In this document: positions 24,738 through 33,502 of the stretch, piece by piece
How the letters are laid out: each line of letters starts with the position of its first letter
Position numbering within the stretch: the first letter of the stretch is position 1
Origin: an uncultured Spirochaetales bacterium
GTDB lineage: Bacteria; Spirochaetota; Spirochaetia; JAFGXN01
Direction: 5' to 3'
DNA length: 64,000 nucleotides
Assembly (NCBI GenBank): GCA_949289575.1
Contig: CASEOG010000003.1
Location: forward strand, 186,001 to 250,000
Translations under genes and position numbers: made by a program
The notes under the pieces: generated by a model
Database searches by the model: none
What the model was told of the DNA's origin: nothing
The model's input: the letters and a program-made list of their open reading frames with translations, nothing else

Positions 24738-26609
24738 ATGTCCAAAACATTTAAAACCGAAGTTTCGCAACTGCTGAATCTGCTGATTCACTCGCTCTAC
24801 TCCCATAAAGAAATTTTTCTGAGGGAACTGATTTCCAATGCTTCCGACGCCATCGACAAGCTGAAATACCTGACGCTGACCGACGAAGCATACAAAGGTT
24901 TGTCGTGGGAACCGAAAATTACGGTTACCCTCGATGATTCGGCCAAACAGATTATTGTCTCCGACAACGGTATCGGAATGAACGAAGAGGAACTGAACGA
25001 GAACCTCGGAACGATAGCCCGCAGCGGCACCAAAAACTTTCTGGCCAACCTCACCGGTGACAACCGCAAAGATTCCAACCTGATCGGTCAGTTCGGTGTC
25101 GGGTTTTATTCGGCGTTTATGGTGGCCGATAAAATCGAAGTGGTTTCCAAAAAGGCGCTCTCGGATCAGGCCTTCAAATGGTCGAGCGACGGAAAGGAAA
25201 AATACGACATTCAGCCGGCCGAAAAGGAGACCTTCGGAACCGACATCATTCTTCACTTAAACGATGAAGGAAAAGAGTTCTGTTCCCACTGGCGCACCGA
25301 ATCGCTTGTGCAGAAATATTCCGACCACATCGCATTCCCGATTTTCCTCAATTATATGGAGAAAAAATACGAAGGCGAAGGCGACAACCGCAAAGAGACC
25401 GAAGAGGCGGTCAGCAAACAGGTCAACAGTGCCTCGGCTCTCTGGAAACGTCCCAAATCGGAAATCAAACCGGAAGAGTATATCGAGTTTTACAAATCCA
25501 TCGGCGGCGACGGCGAAGAGCCGTTGCTGTGGCTGCACACCAAAGCCGAAGGAACGACCGAATACACAACGCTTTTTTATATTCCGGCCGTGGCTCCGTT
25601 CGATATGTACCATGCCGACTACAAACCGGGCGTCAAACTCTATGTCAAACGGGTCTTCATTACCGACGACGAAAAAGAGCTGATGCCGACTTATCTGCGC
25701 TTTCTGCGCGGAATCATCGACTCGGAAGATTTGCCGCTCAACGTTTCGCGCGAAATTTTACAGCAGAACCGGATTCTCTCTTCCATCCGCAACGCCTCGG
25801 TTAAGAAAGTGCTGTCGGAGATTCAGGATCTGGCCAAGAATGCGCCCGACAAGTTCGAGAAAATCATCAATCTCTACAACCGCCCGCTGAAAGAGGGTCT
25901 GTACAGCGATTACGCCAACCGCGATACCTTAATGGAAATTGTCCGTTTTAAATCGACGGCGGTCGACGGCTGGACTTCGCTGGAAGATTATGTCTCCCGC
26001 ATGAAAGAGGATCAGAAAGCGATTTACTACATCACCGGTACGGCGGAAGCCAATCTGCGCAGCAATCCGCTGGTGCAGGCGTACAAAAACAAGGGTTACG
26101 AGGTTCTGATCTGCGACAACGAAATCGATGACTTCGTGATGCCGACACTCGGCACTTACAAGGAAAAACCGTTTAAATCGGTAAACCGCGACGGAGCGGC
26201 CGACGATTTCAAAACCGAAGAAGAAAAAGAAGCGGAAAAGAATGCTTCGGCTCTGACGGAAAAAATCAAGAATCTGCTCGGCGACCGCGTGAAAGAGGTG
26301 CGTGCTTCGGCGGTTTTAAAAGAGGCTCCCGCCTGTCTGGTTTCCGACGAATATGCACCGACCGCTTACATGAAGCAGATGATGAAGGCGTTGGGTCAGA
26401 ACGATGCTCCCGAGTTCAAGCCGATTCTGGAAATCAACCCGTCGCATCCGATTTTAACCGCCTTCGAAGGTGCCTCCGAAGCGTTGCAGGGCGACATTGC
26501 CTCTCTGCTGCTCGACCAGGCGATTCTGCTGGACGGCAACCCGATTCCCGACGCCGCCGCCTTTGTCGAAAAGATGAACCGCGTGACGGCCGCCGCATTG
26601 GGAAAATAA
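24738..26609 (+). CDS. htpG: Chaperone HtpG (Hsp90)
   Basis: 623 residues, full-length bacterial Hsp90. The GHKL ATPase motifs are present (ELISNASDAIDKLKYL, DNGIGMNEEEL, GQFGVGFYSAFMVAD), then the middle domain with VKRVFITDDEKELMPTYLRF and RGIIDSEDLPLNVSRE, including the catalytic arginine in the QQNRIL loop, and the C-terminal dimerisation domain. It is a cytosolic ATP-dependent folding chaperone. It is transcribed alone between its promoter and a strong terminator. Confidence 0.97.
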   Translation: MSKTFKTEVSQLLNLLIHSLYSHKEIFLRELISNASDAIDKLKYLTLTDEAYKGLSWEPKITVTLDDSAKQIIVSDNGIGMNEEELNENLGTIARSGTKNFLANLTGDNRKDSNLIGQFGVGFYSAFMVADKIEVVSKKALSDQAFKWSSDGKEKYDIQPAEKETFGTDIILHLNDEGKEFCSHWRTESLVQKYSDHIAFPIFLNYMEKKYEGEGDNRKETEEAVSKQVNSASALWKRPKSEIKPEEYIEFYKSIGGDGEEPLLWLHTKAEGTTEYTTLFYIPAVAPFDMYHADYKPGVKLYVKRVFITDDEKELMPTYLRFLRGIIDSEDLPLNVSREILQQNRILSSIRNASVKKVLSEIQDLAKNAPDKFEKIINLYNRPLKEGLYSDYANRDTLMEIVRFKSTAVDGWTSLEDYVSRMKEDQKAIYYITGTAEANLRSNPLVQAYKNKGYEVLICDNEIDDFVMPTLGTYKEKPFKSVNRDGAADDFKTEEEKEAEKNASALTEKIKNLLGDRVKEVRASAVLKEAPACLVSDEYAPTAYMKQMMKALGQNDAPEFKPILEINPSHPILTAFEGASEALQGDIASLLLDQAILLDGNPIPDAAAFVEKMNRVTAAALGK

Positions 26610-26627
26610 GATTTTTCTTTCATTCGC

Positions 26628-26659
26628 AAAAAAAGCAGGGAATTCCCCTGCTTTTTTTG
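26628..26659 (+). terminator. Intrinsic terminator of htpG
   Basis: Stem AGCAGGG/CCCTGCT followed by a T7 tract; an A run on the other side allows bidirectional use. Confidence 0.9.
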
Positions 26660-26680
26660 ACTGCGTCAAACGTCCTGTCT

Positions 26681-26698
26681 GTTTCAGACGACTGAAAC
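26681..26698. promoter_or_regulatory. Inverted repeat upstream of the deo promoter
   Basis: GTTTCAG-ACGA-CTGAAAC, a perfect 7-bp inverted repeat about 35 bases before the -35 box of deoA; a possible regulator site for the nucleoside operon. Confidence 0.4.
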
Positions 26699-26732
26699 AC
26701 CCGGTATCGCAACCGGTCTTCGGGAAAAAGGT

Positions 26733-26761
26733 TTGCGCTCCGCCCGTTTTCGTTTTATAAT
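26733..26761 (+). promoter_or_regulatory. Promoter of deoA, predicted leaderless
   Basis: TTGCGC-N17-TATAAT, with 7 bases to ATG 26769 and no ribosome binding site. Confidence 0.65.
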
Positions 26762-26768
26762 CATACCG

Positions 26769-28073
26769 ATGAACATTGTTGAAATTATTCAGAAGAAGCG
26801 GGACGGCCGTCCGCTGTCGGCCGCCGAGCTCCGCTATACGGTGGACGGATACCTTTCCGGTGCGGTCGCCGATTACCAGGCCTCGGCGTTCTGCATGGCG
26901 GTCTGGTTTAACGGTATGAACGATGACGAACTGTCGGCTTTTACGGAGGCAATGCGCCTTTCCGGCGATACGCTCGACCTCTCGCCGCTCGGCATCACCG
27001 TCGACAAACATTCCACCGGCGGTGTGGCCGATACGGTTTCGCTGATTGCCCTGCCGATTGCGGCGGCATGCGGCTGCCGCATTGCCAAAATGAGCGGCCG
27101 CGGTCTCGGTTTTACCGGCGGCACCCTCGACAAACTCGAATCGATCCCCGGGTTCCGCACCCGGCTTTCCGAAAAGGAGTTTTTCGGGACGGTCGAAAAA
27201 TACGGATTTTCGATTATCGGACAGACGGGAGAGCTGGCTCCGGCCGATAAGAAGTTTTATGCGCTGCGGGACGTGACGGCAACGGTCGATTCGATTCCGC
27301 TGATTGCCTCCAGCATCATGTCGAAAAAACTGGCGTGCGGGGCCGATGCTCTGGTGCTCGATGTGAAAACCGGCAACGGGGCGTTTATGAAAACGCCGGA
27401 GGCGGCGCACAAACTGGCGGGCGCCCTCACCCGTATCGGGCGCCTCGCCGGCAAGCGGACGGCCGCCCTCGTCACCGATATGAACCAGCCGCTCGGAACG
27501 GCTGTCGGCAACGCTGTCGAGGTGGCGGAAGCAGTGAGCGTTTTGCGGTCGGCCGCCCCCGGCCGCCTGACGGAGCTGTCGCTGCGCATCGCCGCCGAAA
27601 TGGTTTTCCGCTCGCAAAAGGCTGCTTCAATCGAAGAGGCGCAAAAGGCCGCGGCGGCGGCGTTGGAAAGCGGACGCGCCTGCCGGACGCTGGCGGCCGT
27701 CATCACCGCGCAGGGCGGCGATGCGGGGATCATCGATGACCTTTCCCGTTTGCCGCATCCGGCTCACCGGCTGACGGTGTGCGCCGGCGAAGCGGGGTTT
27801 CTGACGGCTGTCGAAACGGAGGAAATCGGCCGCACGGCGATGATGCTCGGTGCCGGCCGTCTGCGCAAAGAGGACGGTATCGATCCGGCGGCAGGGCTGG
27901 TGCTGTCGAAGAAAATCGGCGACCGCATCGAAAAGGGCGAACCGATTGCGGAGCTGATGAGCGCCCGCGAAGCCGTTCTGCCCGAAGCGGCTGCCCGACT
28001 GAAAAAGGCACTGACGGTCGGCGAAGCGCCTGTTTCGGCACCGCCGCTGATTTATCAAACGGAGGAATCTTAA
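26769..28073 (+). CDS. deoA: Thymidine/pyrimidine-nucleoside phosphorylase
   Basis: 434 residues. It splits pyrimidine deoxynucleosides (or uridine) with phosphate to the base and (deoxy)ribose-1-phosphate. The family signature is complete: KMSGRGLGFTGGTLDKLES, with the phosphate-binding KHSTGGVADTVSL before it and SIMSKKLACGADALVLDVK after. Thymidine-only versus broad pyrimidine specificity cannot be told. The start is ATG 26769 (MNIVEIIQKKRDG); the frame extends upstream but lies under the promoter. Its stop shares one base with the deoC start (TAATG). Confidence 0.94.
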   Translation: MNIVEIIQKKRDGRPLSAAELRYTVDGYLSGAVADYQASAFCMAVWFNGMNDDELSAFTEAMRLSGDTLDLSPLGITVDKHSTGGVADTVSLIALPIAAACGCRIAKMSGRGLGFTGGTLDKLESIPGFRTRLSEKEFFGTVEKYGFSIIGQTGELAPADKKFYALRDVTATVDSIPLIASSIMSKKLACGADALVLDVKTGNGAFMKTPEAAHKLAGALTRIGRLAGKRTAALVTDMNQPLGTAVGNAVEVAEAVSVLRSAAPGRLTELSLRIAAEMVFRSQKAASIEEAQKAAAAALESGRACRTLAAVITAQGGDAGIIDDLSRLPHPAHRLTVCAGEAGFLTAVETEEIGRTAMMLGAGRLRKEDGIDPAAGLVLSKKIGDRIEKGEPIAELMSAREAVLPEAAARLKKALTVGEAPVSAPPLIYQTEES

Positions 28074-28807
28074 TGGAAACAATAGAAACAACGGAATCGT
28101 TACACTCTGCGGCGGCCGGGAACCCGGCATCCTTTATCGACCATACGCTTTTAAAGGCATCCGCCACCGCAGACGAAATCGGGCAGCTGTGTGCCGAAGC
28201 GCTGCGCTACGGTTTTGCGGCGGTCTGCGTCAACCCTGTTTTTGTCAAAACGGCCCGACGGTTTCTTTCCGGCAGTTCCGTTAAGACAGCGGCCGTTACC
28301 GGATTTCCGCTCGGCGCTTCGACAACCGAAACTAAAGTCTTCGAAACCGGAAAAGCGGTTGCCGACGGTGCCGATGAGATCGATACGGTCATTTCTCTGG
28401 CAATGGCCAAAGAGCACCTCTACAATGAGATCCGCACGGAGATTGCCGCGATCAGAAAAGCGGCGCCCTCTCCTGTCGTCTTAAAAGTGATTCTGGAGAT
28501 GTGCGAGCTTTCCGATGAGGAAAAACCGGCGGTCTGCCGGGCAGCTCTCGAAGGCGGTGCGGACTGTATCAAAACATCGACCGGCTTCGGCAAAGGCGGT
28601 GCGACAGTCGAAGATGTTCGTCTCATGCGGCAACTTGCCGATGAGTTTACGGCCGTTACGGGAAAAGCGGTTTTCGTCAAAGCCGCCGGCGGAATCCGCG
28701 ATTACAAAACCGCGCAGCAAATGATCAAAGCCGGTGCTTCCCGTCTGGGAACCAGTTCCGGAACCGCTATTTATCACCAATGGGAGGAATATCAATGCAA
28801 AAATTAA
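28073..28807 (+). CDS. deoC: Deoxyribose-phosphate aldolase
   Basis: 244 residues. DeoC cleaves deoxyribose-5-phosphate to acetaldehyde and glyceraldehyde-3-phosphate, the step after deoA and phosphopentomutase. Class I aldolase features are present: IDHTLLKASAT at the start, GADEIDTVISLAMAK, the Schiff-base lysine in FVKAAGGIRD and the second lysine in DCIKTSTGFG. GGAGG precedes the ATG. No deoB is in the window. Confidence 0.95.
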   Translation: METIETTESLHSAAAGNPASFIDHTLLKASATADEIGQLCAEALRYGFAAVCVNPVFVKTARRFLSGSSVKTAAVTGFPLGASTTETKVFETGKAVADGADEIDTVISLAMAKEHLYNEIRTEIAAIRKAAPSPVVLKVILEMCELSDEEKPAVCRAALEGGADCIKTSTGFGKGGATVEDVRLMRQLADEFTAVTGKAVFVKAAGGIRDYKTAQQMIKAGASRLGTSSGTAIYHQWEEYQCKN

Positions 28808-29148
28808 CCGATGACCAAATGGATTATTTTCTGAAAAACAGGGAATTCGGCTCGGATGTCATCGAAGCGGCACCGAACACTGCCGTCGTCCTGACGCAGG
28901 ACTGGTGTCCTCAATGGACGGCGATGAAGCGGTACCTCTCGGAGATTCCCGAATCGGAGGCCGCTGTTTTCTTTATCGAATACAATCGCGAGCCGCGCGG
29001 CGATGAATATATGCATGCAAAAGAAACCGTTTTCGGCAACGACCTGATTCCGTATGTACGCTATTACAGAAACGGACGTTTGATTGCCGATTCCAACTTT
29101 GTCTTTCGGGACGATTTTCTCGCTTTTTTCCGAAAACCGAATGATTGA
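28795..29148 (+). CDS. Small thioredoxin-like protein with CPQW site
   Basis: 117 residues. The segment AVVLTQDWCPQWTAMKRYL resembles the strand and active-site helix of thioredoxin, but the second redox cysteine is replaced by tryptophan (C-P-Q-W). Later FGNDLIPYVRYYRNGRLI matches the cis-proline and last strands. A single-cysteine site suggests a monothiol reductase, peroxidase-like or binding role. GGGAGGA precedes ATG 28795 inside deoC (13-base overlap), so it is co-expressed with the deo genes, for no evident metabolic reason. Confidence 0.7.
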   Translation: MQKLTDDQMDYFLKNREFGSDVIEAAPNTAVVLTQDWCPQWTAMKRYLSEIPESEAAVFFIEYNREPRGDEYMHAKETVFGNDLIPYVRYYRNGRLIADSNFVFRDDFLAFFRKPND

Positions 29149-29196
29149 TTCTTTTCTTTAAAATTGTTACTATAAATAATATATAAGGAGAATTTC

Positions 29197-30243
29197 ATGT
29201 TTAAAATAAAAAGAATTCTTTCCGCTCTGCTTTTTACAATTCTTCCGCTTTGCGGCTGTGCCGACGGAGAAGCGGAAGCGATTCGTCAACGATACTCTTC
29301 TTTACCCGACGGGCTGTATGCAGTTATTGTAACGGAAAAGGGAAACATTGTCCTTCAGCTTTACTTTGATCAAACTCCGATGACGGTTGCCAACTTTGTC
29401 GGTCTCGCCGAAGGAACCATTCGCACAACATACCGCGAAGGAAAGCCGTTTTATGACGGACTCACATTTCATCGTGTTGTCGACGGTTTTGTCATTCAGG
29501 GCGGCGACCCGAAGGGCAACGGAACGGGCGGCCCCGGCTACAAACTGAAAGACGAGTTTGTCTACGAGCTGAAACACGACTCCGAAGGTGTTCTTTCGAT
29601 GGCCAACAGCGGCCCCAACACCAACGGAAGTCAGTTTTTCATTACCCTTTCGGCAACCCCCCACCTTGATTATGTTCACACCGTTTTCGGCAAAGTGATC
29701 GAGGGAATGGATGTCGTTAAAAATATCGAACAGGGCGACAAGATGAAACGGGTCATTATTGTCCGCAACGGAGAAGCGGCTTCTCAATTTATCATTGATG
29801 ATGATGCTTTTACCAAATACAGGCTTTCCCTGACAGAGCGGCGCAAAATTTTCGAAGAGAAAATGAACGAAAATATGCTGGCACAAGTCGGCAAAGATTT
29901 CGGCAAAGCGATTGAGGCGGCCAACGGCATCCGCTACATCGTCGAAAAGGCCGGCGACGGTCCCCGCCCGAAACAGGGCGAAACCGTCACGGTTCACTAC
30001 ACCGGGAAACTGACCGACGGACAGGTCTTTGACAGCAGCATCGGCCGCGGACCTTTCTCTTTCCATGTCGGAACAGGTCAGGTGATTAAAGGCTGGGATC
30101 AAATGGTCGGCGAAATGCGGCAGGGAGAAAAACGAAAGGTCCTTCTTCCTCCAGACATGGCTTACGGCAGCCGCGGTGTCGGTCCGATTCCTCCGAACTC
30201 ATGGCTGGTCTTCGAAATCGAAGTCTTAAAAATCGGTGAATAA
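29197..30243 (+). CDS. Lipoprotein peptidyl-prolyl isomerase, cyclophilin-FKBP fusion
   Basis: 348 residues. A signal with lipobox PLCGC (cysteine at residue 21) anchors the protein. A cyclophilin domain (about 40-205: [50 protein letters not shown]) is followed by a helical linker and an FKBP domain (about 255-348: [45 protein letters not shown]). Both isomerase folds keep their main active-site residues, so both are probably active in folding of exported proteins. A second fusion without a signal lies at 40570-41517. AAGGAG precedes the ATG. Confidence 0.93.
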   Translation: MFKIKRILSALLFTILPLCGCADGEAEAIRQRYSSLPDGLYAVIVTEKGNIVLQLYFDQTPMTVANFVGLAEGTIRTTYREGKPFYDGLTFHRVVDGFVIQGGDPKGNGTGGPGYKLKDEFVYELKHDSEGVLSMANSGPNTNGSQFFITLSATPHLDYVHTVFGKVIEGMDVVKNIEQGDKMKRVIIVRNGEAASQFIIDDDAFTKYRLSLTERRKIFEEKMNENMLAQVGKDFGKAIEAANGIRYIVEKAGDGPRPKQGETVTVHYTGKLTDGQVFDSSIGRGPFSFHVGTGQVIKGWDQMVGEMRQGEKRKVLLPPDMAYGSRGVGPIPPNSWLVFEIEVLKIGE

Positions 30244-30252
30244 TTAAATGTC

Positions 30253-30290
30253 AAAAAAAAAGGGAAGTCTCGGAAAGACTTCCCTTTTTT
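30253..30290. terminator. Bidirectional intrinsic terminator
   Basis: Stem AGGGAAGTCT/AGACTTCCCT, loop CGGAA, flanked by A and T tracts, between the convergent immunophilin and lipoprotein genes. Confidence 0.92.
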
Positions 30291-30302
30291 CCGTACGGAA
30301 AA

Positions 30303-30956
30303 TCAGAAATTATAATCCCAATCATACAGCCAGTCCGACTCATACTTTTCTCCGTTGATTTTGCAGAGAACATCGGCAGATGTGTTTTGACTGTTTACCG
30401 CATACTTTGTTTCAAACAGCAGAAAAACCGGCTGATCAAAAATTACATCTCCGGTATCATTCCGTGTGACTTTCAGTTTCAGCCCGTCGGCATCACTGTT
30501 GGCAGCACGGAAAAGAACGCTTCCGCTTCCGCTTACAGATGCTTTAGATTCAAACTTCATTTCAAAATTACCGCTTACAACCGCCGTGCACTGTGTATAT
30601 TCCGCACTGCCGCTATCAAGCTGAAGAGCGACCGGAGAAGTCAGATTGACAAGATGCGCCTCCATCAGAACCGAAAGCGATACAACAGCTCCGCACGAAA
30701 AACTGCTTTTATAATCCAATGTCGATCCGTTACTGTCGATTGCAATCCCTTTTTCATTGGCAAGAACACGTCTGGATTCGGCCCCGGACACGGCCTCTGC
30801 AACATACGAAGAACCGAATGACGTCGACCCCAGCAGAGATCGGACCGCAATCTCCTTTTGCTCTTCGGTCAGAGTTTCTCCGCCGACTCCGGCACAGGAA
30901 AAGATAAAAATCGAGAGCGCAATCGCACTCAAGCCTGTCGTTAAAAATTTTTTCAT
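30303..30956 (-). CDS. Lipoprotein of the local family (member B)
   Basis: 217 residues, function unknown. Lipobox FSC followed by AGVGGETLTEEQ. It shares with its neighbours a central Cys in a strand (SFSCGAVVSLSV), a second one before the strand (CTAVVSGNFEMKFE), the segment SDADGLKLKVTRNDTGDVI and the ending LCKINGEKYESD. GGAGG precedes ATG 30956. It is the last gene of a likely three-gene transcript (D, C, B) ending at the terminator at 30290-30253. It is more diverged than C and D are from each other. Confidence 0.72.
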   Translation of the reverse strand: MKKFLTTGLSAIALSIFIFSCAGVGGETLTEEQKEIAVRSLLGSTSFGSSYVAEAVSGAESRRVLANEKGIAIDSNGSTLDYKSSFSCGAVVSLSVLMEAHLVNLTSPVALQLDSGSAEYTQCTAVVSGNFEMKFESKASVSGSGSVLFRAANSDADGLKLKVTRNDTGDVIFDQPVFLLFETKYAVNSQNTSADVLCKINGEKYESDWLYDWDYNF

Positions 30957-31029
30957 ATAACCTCCTTCTCCTCGAAAAACAAGCTGTAAATAACCCTGTT
31001 AATCTTCGGAGACTATTCCCCTTAATGTT

Positions 31030-31698
31030 CTACCGAAAACTCTTAACAAACGAGTTCCAAAAGATTTTCCATATTTCCGGATTCCCATCGTAATCTTCAC
31101 CGTTGATCTTAAATTTTGTATTGAAATTTCCGCCTGTTATTCCGCCCGTCGCAGAAACATCTGCGGCAGGAAAAATCTGCCCAGACCAGAGCACTTTTTC
31201 GGTCAGCGTTTCAATCACCGTCAGCTGAAGACCGTCGGTATCCTGATTGGAAAATCCCGTTTCATTAATTTCGGCTCCGCTCGCGGCAGAAGCCCATTTT
31301 TTGACTTCGACATACCCCTTCAGTTTGCCGCTGAGAACAATTTTACACATGGTCATATCGGTAAGAGACGCTTTATTTTCTTCCGGGTAAATCCCCGCCG
31401 AAATCTCCCATTTTTCCAGTACGGCCTCGTAAGCAATTTTTTCGGAAACCGTCAGACCGCAGGAAGTCGAATACTTCAAATTCAAAACCGATCCCGTTGT
31501 ATCGAGAGGATAATTTTCCTCATACATGGCCGATGAAAATTCGGAACAGATGGCATTGTGCGCTGCCTGCAGACTCTGCAAAACAATTCCTTTGCTGTTT
31601 GCATCCGAAATTTTATCACCGCCGATTCCGGAACAGGAAACAGCCATGAATACCGGCAAAAATAAAACTGCGGATACTATAGTCATTTTTCGAATCAT
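31030..31698 (-). CDS. Lipoprotein of the local family (member C)
   Basis: 222 residues. Lipobox VSC then SGIGGDKISDANSKG. It is clearly paralogous to member D: both have an EYSSAMYE-like segment (SSAMYEENYPLD here), LKYSTSCGLTVSEKIAYE, CKIVLSGKLKG, WASAASG, DTDGLQLTV and FKINGEDYDG. The two invariant cysteines after the lipid cysteine could form a disulfide. Polar composition and strand pattern suggest a secreted beta-domain. AAGGAG precedes the ATG. Gene lies 27 bases after member D. Confidence 0.74.
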   Translation of the reverse strand: MIRKMTIVSAVLFLPVFMAVSCSGIGGDKISDANSKGIVLQSLQAAHNAICSEFSSAMYEENYPLDTTGSVLNLKYSTSCGLTVSEKIAYEAVLEKWEISAGIYPEENKASLTDMTMCKIVLSGKLKGYVEVKKWASAASGAEINETGFSNQDTDGLQLTVIETLTEKVLWSGQIFPAADVSATGGITGGNFNTKFKINGEDYDGNPEIWKIFWNSFVKSFR

Positions 31699-31725
31699 AC
31701 CGTCGCTCCTTTTCCGAATGACTTT

Positions 31726-32367
31726 TTACGGGATTGAAGCATAGGAATCTTTCCAGATTTTTACCGGAGCATCATAAACGGCACTGTTGATCCGTGCCTG
31801 ATAATTGAAATTGCCTCCGATATTGCCTTGAGATGCCGTCACTTCGGTCGCAATGAAAACGAAACCGTTGTAGACATTCTTTTGGGTATCGTTGTTATAA
31901 ACAGTCAGTGTCAGTCCGTCTGTGTCGTCGTTCTCAAAGATCCACCGACACATAACCGCACTGCCGGCAGAAGAAGCCCATGTTGAGACTTCGTCCGATC
32001 CTTTCAGACGGCCGCTGACGGTTATTTTGCAGTCCGTTTCCGTGCCTTTTTCCAAATCACCCGTTGTCAAAGCCAGCGGAGCATCCATACTCCATTTATC
32101 CAGACTGACTTCATACGCCGTTCTCTCCGTCGTTTTCAAACCGCACGATGTCGAAAATTTAACGTTCATTGTTGCGGTATTATTCGCAAATACATAATCC
32201 TTTTCATACATGGCGTTCTGAAGCTGATCTTCCATCGCTCTCTGACAAAGCAGCATTACCTGCAAAATCAGACTCTTGGCATCTTCACTTTCGATTTTTT
32301 CGCCGCCGAACCCCGAACAGGAAAACATAAGTACCGATACTGCCAGAATCGATAAAATCTTTTTCAT
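31726..32367 (-). CDS. Lipoprotein of the local family (member D)
   Basis: 213 residues. Lipobox FSC then SGFGGEKIESEDAKS. Compared with member C: NAMYEKDYVFANN, VKFSTSCGLKTTERTAYE, CKITVSGRLKGSDEVSTWAS, DTDGLTLTVYNND and ARINSAVYDAPVKIWK, where the terminal motif KINGExY has drifted. It is the first gene of the D-C-B unit, with its own promoter and GGAGAGG ahead of the ATG. The role is unknown; a surface-exposed, repeatedly duplicated lipoprotein is the simplest reading. Confidence 0.74.
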   Translation of the reverse strand: MKKILSILAVSVLMFSCSGFGGEKIESEDAKSLILQVMLLCQRAMEDQLQNAMYEKDYVFANNTATMNVKFSTSCGLKTTERTAYEVSLDKWSMDAPLALTTGDLEKGTETDCKITVSGRLKGSDEVSTWASSAGSAVMCRWIFENDDTDGLTLTVYNNDTQKNVYNGFVFIATEVTASQGNIGGNFNYQARINSAVYDAPVKIWKDSYASIP

Positions 32368-32394
32368 TATTTCCTCTCCTTTGTTTCAAGATAT

Positions 32395-32423
32395 ATTTTA
32401 ATCCTTATTTCTCTTTTTAGCAA
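32395..32423 (-). promoter_or_regulatory. Promoter of the lipoprotein D-C-B unit
   Basis: Minus strand TTGCTA-N17-TAAAAT, about 28 bases before the ATG. Confidence 0.5.
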
Positions 32424-32450
32424 CAAAAAAAAGCCGCCGAAGCGGCTTTT
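32424..32450 (-). terminator. Intrinsic terminator of the pot operon
   Basis: Minus strand stem AAGCCGCTTCGGCGGCTT followed by a T8 tract, directly after potD. Confidence 0.9.
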
Positions 32451-32453
32451 TCA

Positions 32454-33497
32454 TTATAATTTAACACGAATCCAAAGATTTTCCATTTCCTGGGCGGCCT
32501 CTCTCGGAAGACTCAGCATGGTTTCGCACCGGTCGAGCACCTCCTGAGGCGGATAAATAATCGGATTGTTGCGAATCTCTTCATCCAGCTGTTCCAGTAC
32601 TTCGGTTTGCGGAGTCGAATAGCCGAGGAATTCGATATTGGCTTTGGCAATATCCGTTCGGCACAGAAAGTTGATATACTTTTCGGCCGCTTCTTTATTT
32701 TCGGAACCTTTCGGAATGCACATGGCATCGATAAAAACATTCGACCCTTCCTTCGGAACGGAAAAAGCCAGATCGGGATTGCCGTCAATCATGGTAATCG
32801 CATCACCGGCATAGTACGGAGCCAATGCTGCCTCTCCGTTCTGCATTTTATCAAAGATTTCATCCATGACATAGGCCTGAATGACTTCTTTCTGTTTCTT
32901 AAGTTCTTCGGCTGCGGCCAGAAGTTCTTCTTTTTTGGTCGTATTCAAAGAATAGCCGAGTTTCTTGCAGGCAATGGCAAACGCATCGCGGGAATTGTTG
33001 AACATCAGAATATTGTCTTCATATTTTTCATCCCACAGAATGTTCCAGGAATCGACAGGTTCGTTAACCTTTTTGGTATTGTAAATAATTCCGACGGTTC
33101 CCCAAGTGTACGGAACGGAATATTCACCGGTCGGATCGTACTCGCGTTTGACAAAACGGGAATCGATTTTCGATGCATTCGGAATGTTTTCGAAATTCAG
33201 TTTTTCCAGCATTCCCTCTTCAATCATCCGTCCGATCATATAATCCGAAGGAATGATCACATCGTAGTCGGCCGCATTGCTTTTGATCTTTGCATACATT
33301 TCTTCGTTACTGGCAAATGTGGTATAATTGACTTTAATGCCGGTCTCTTCCGTAAACTTTTTGTTTACATTAAGAGTCCCGTCCGTTCCGTCCGAGATAT
33401 ACTCGCCCCAGTTGTACACGTTAATGACAACTTTGTCCGATTTACAGCCGGCAAACAGAAGGCCGGCAGCCGCCATGAGTAAGAATCCTCTTTTCAT
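32454..33497 (-). CDS. potD: Spermidine/putrescine-binding lipoprotein
   Basis: 347 residues. Substrate-binding component of a PotABCD polyamine importer, anchored by lipobox FAGC (Cys18). The mature start VVINVYNWGEYIS and DVIIPSDYMIGRM are typical of PotD/PotF, as is PYTWGTVGIIYN. The choice of spermidine or putrescine cannot be made from sequence. AAGGAG precedes the ATG. It is last in the order potA-potB-potC-potD. Confidence 0.94.
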   Translation of the reverse strand: MKRGFLLMAAAGLLFAGCKSDKVVINVYNWGEYISDGTDGTLNVNKKFTEETGIKVNYTTFASNEEMYAKIKSNAADYDVIIPSDYMIGRMIEEGMLEKLNFENIPNASKIDSRFVKREYDPTGEYSVPYTWGTVGIIYNTKKVNEPVDSWNILWDEKYEDNILMFNNSRDAFAIACKKLGYSLNTTKKEELLAAAEELKKQKEVIQAYVMDEIFDKMQNGEAALAPYYAGDAITMIDGNPDLAFSVPKEGSNVFIDAMCIPKGSENKEAAEKYINFLCRTDIAKANIEFLGYSTPQTEVLEQLDEEIRNNPIIYPPQEVLDRCETMLSLPREAAQEMENLWIRVKL

Positions 33498-33502
33498 TTC
33501 TT

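Noticed and set aside
26454..27617. 387-codon minus-strand frame antisense to deoA
   Set aside because: No recognisable domain or start signal; it is a by-product of GC-rich third positions in deoA.
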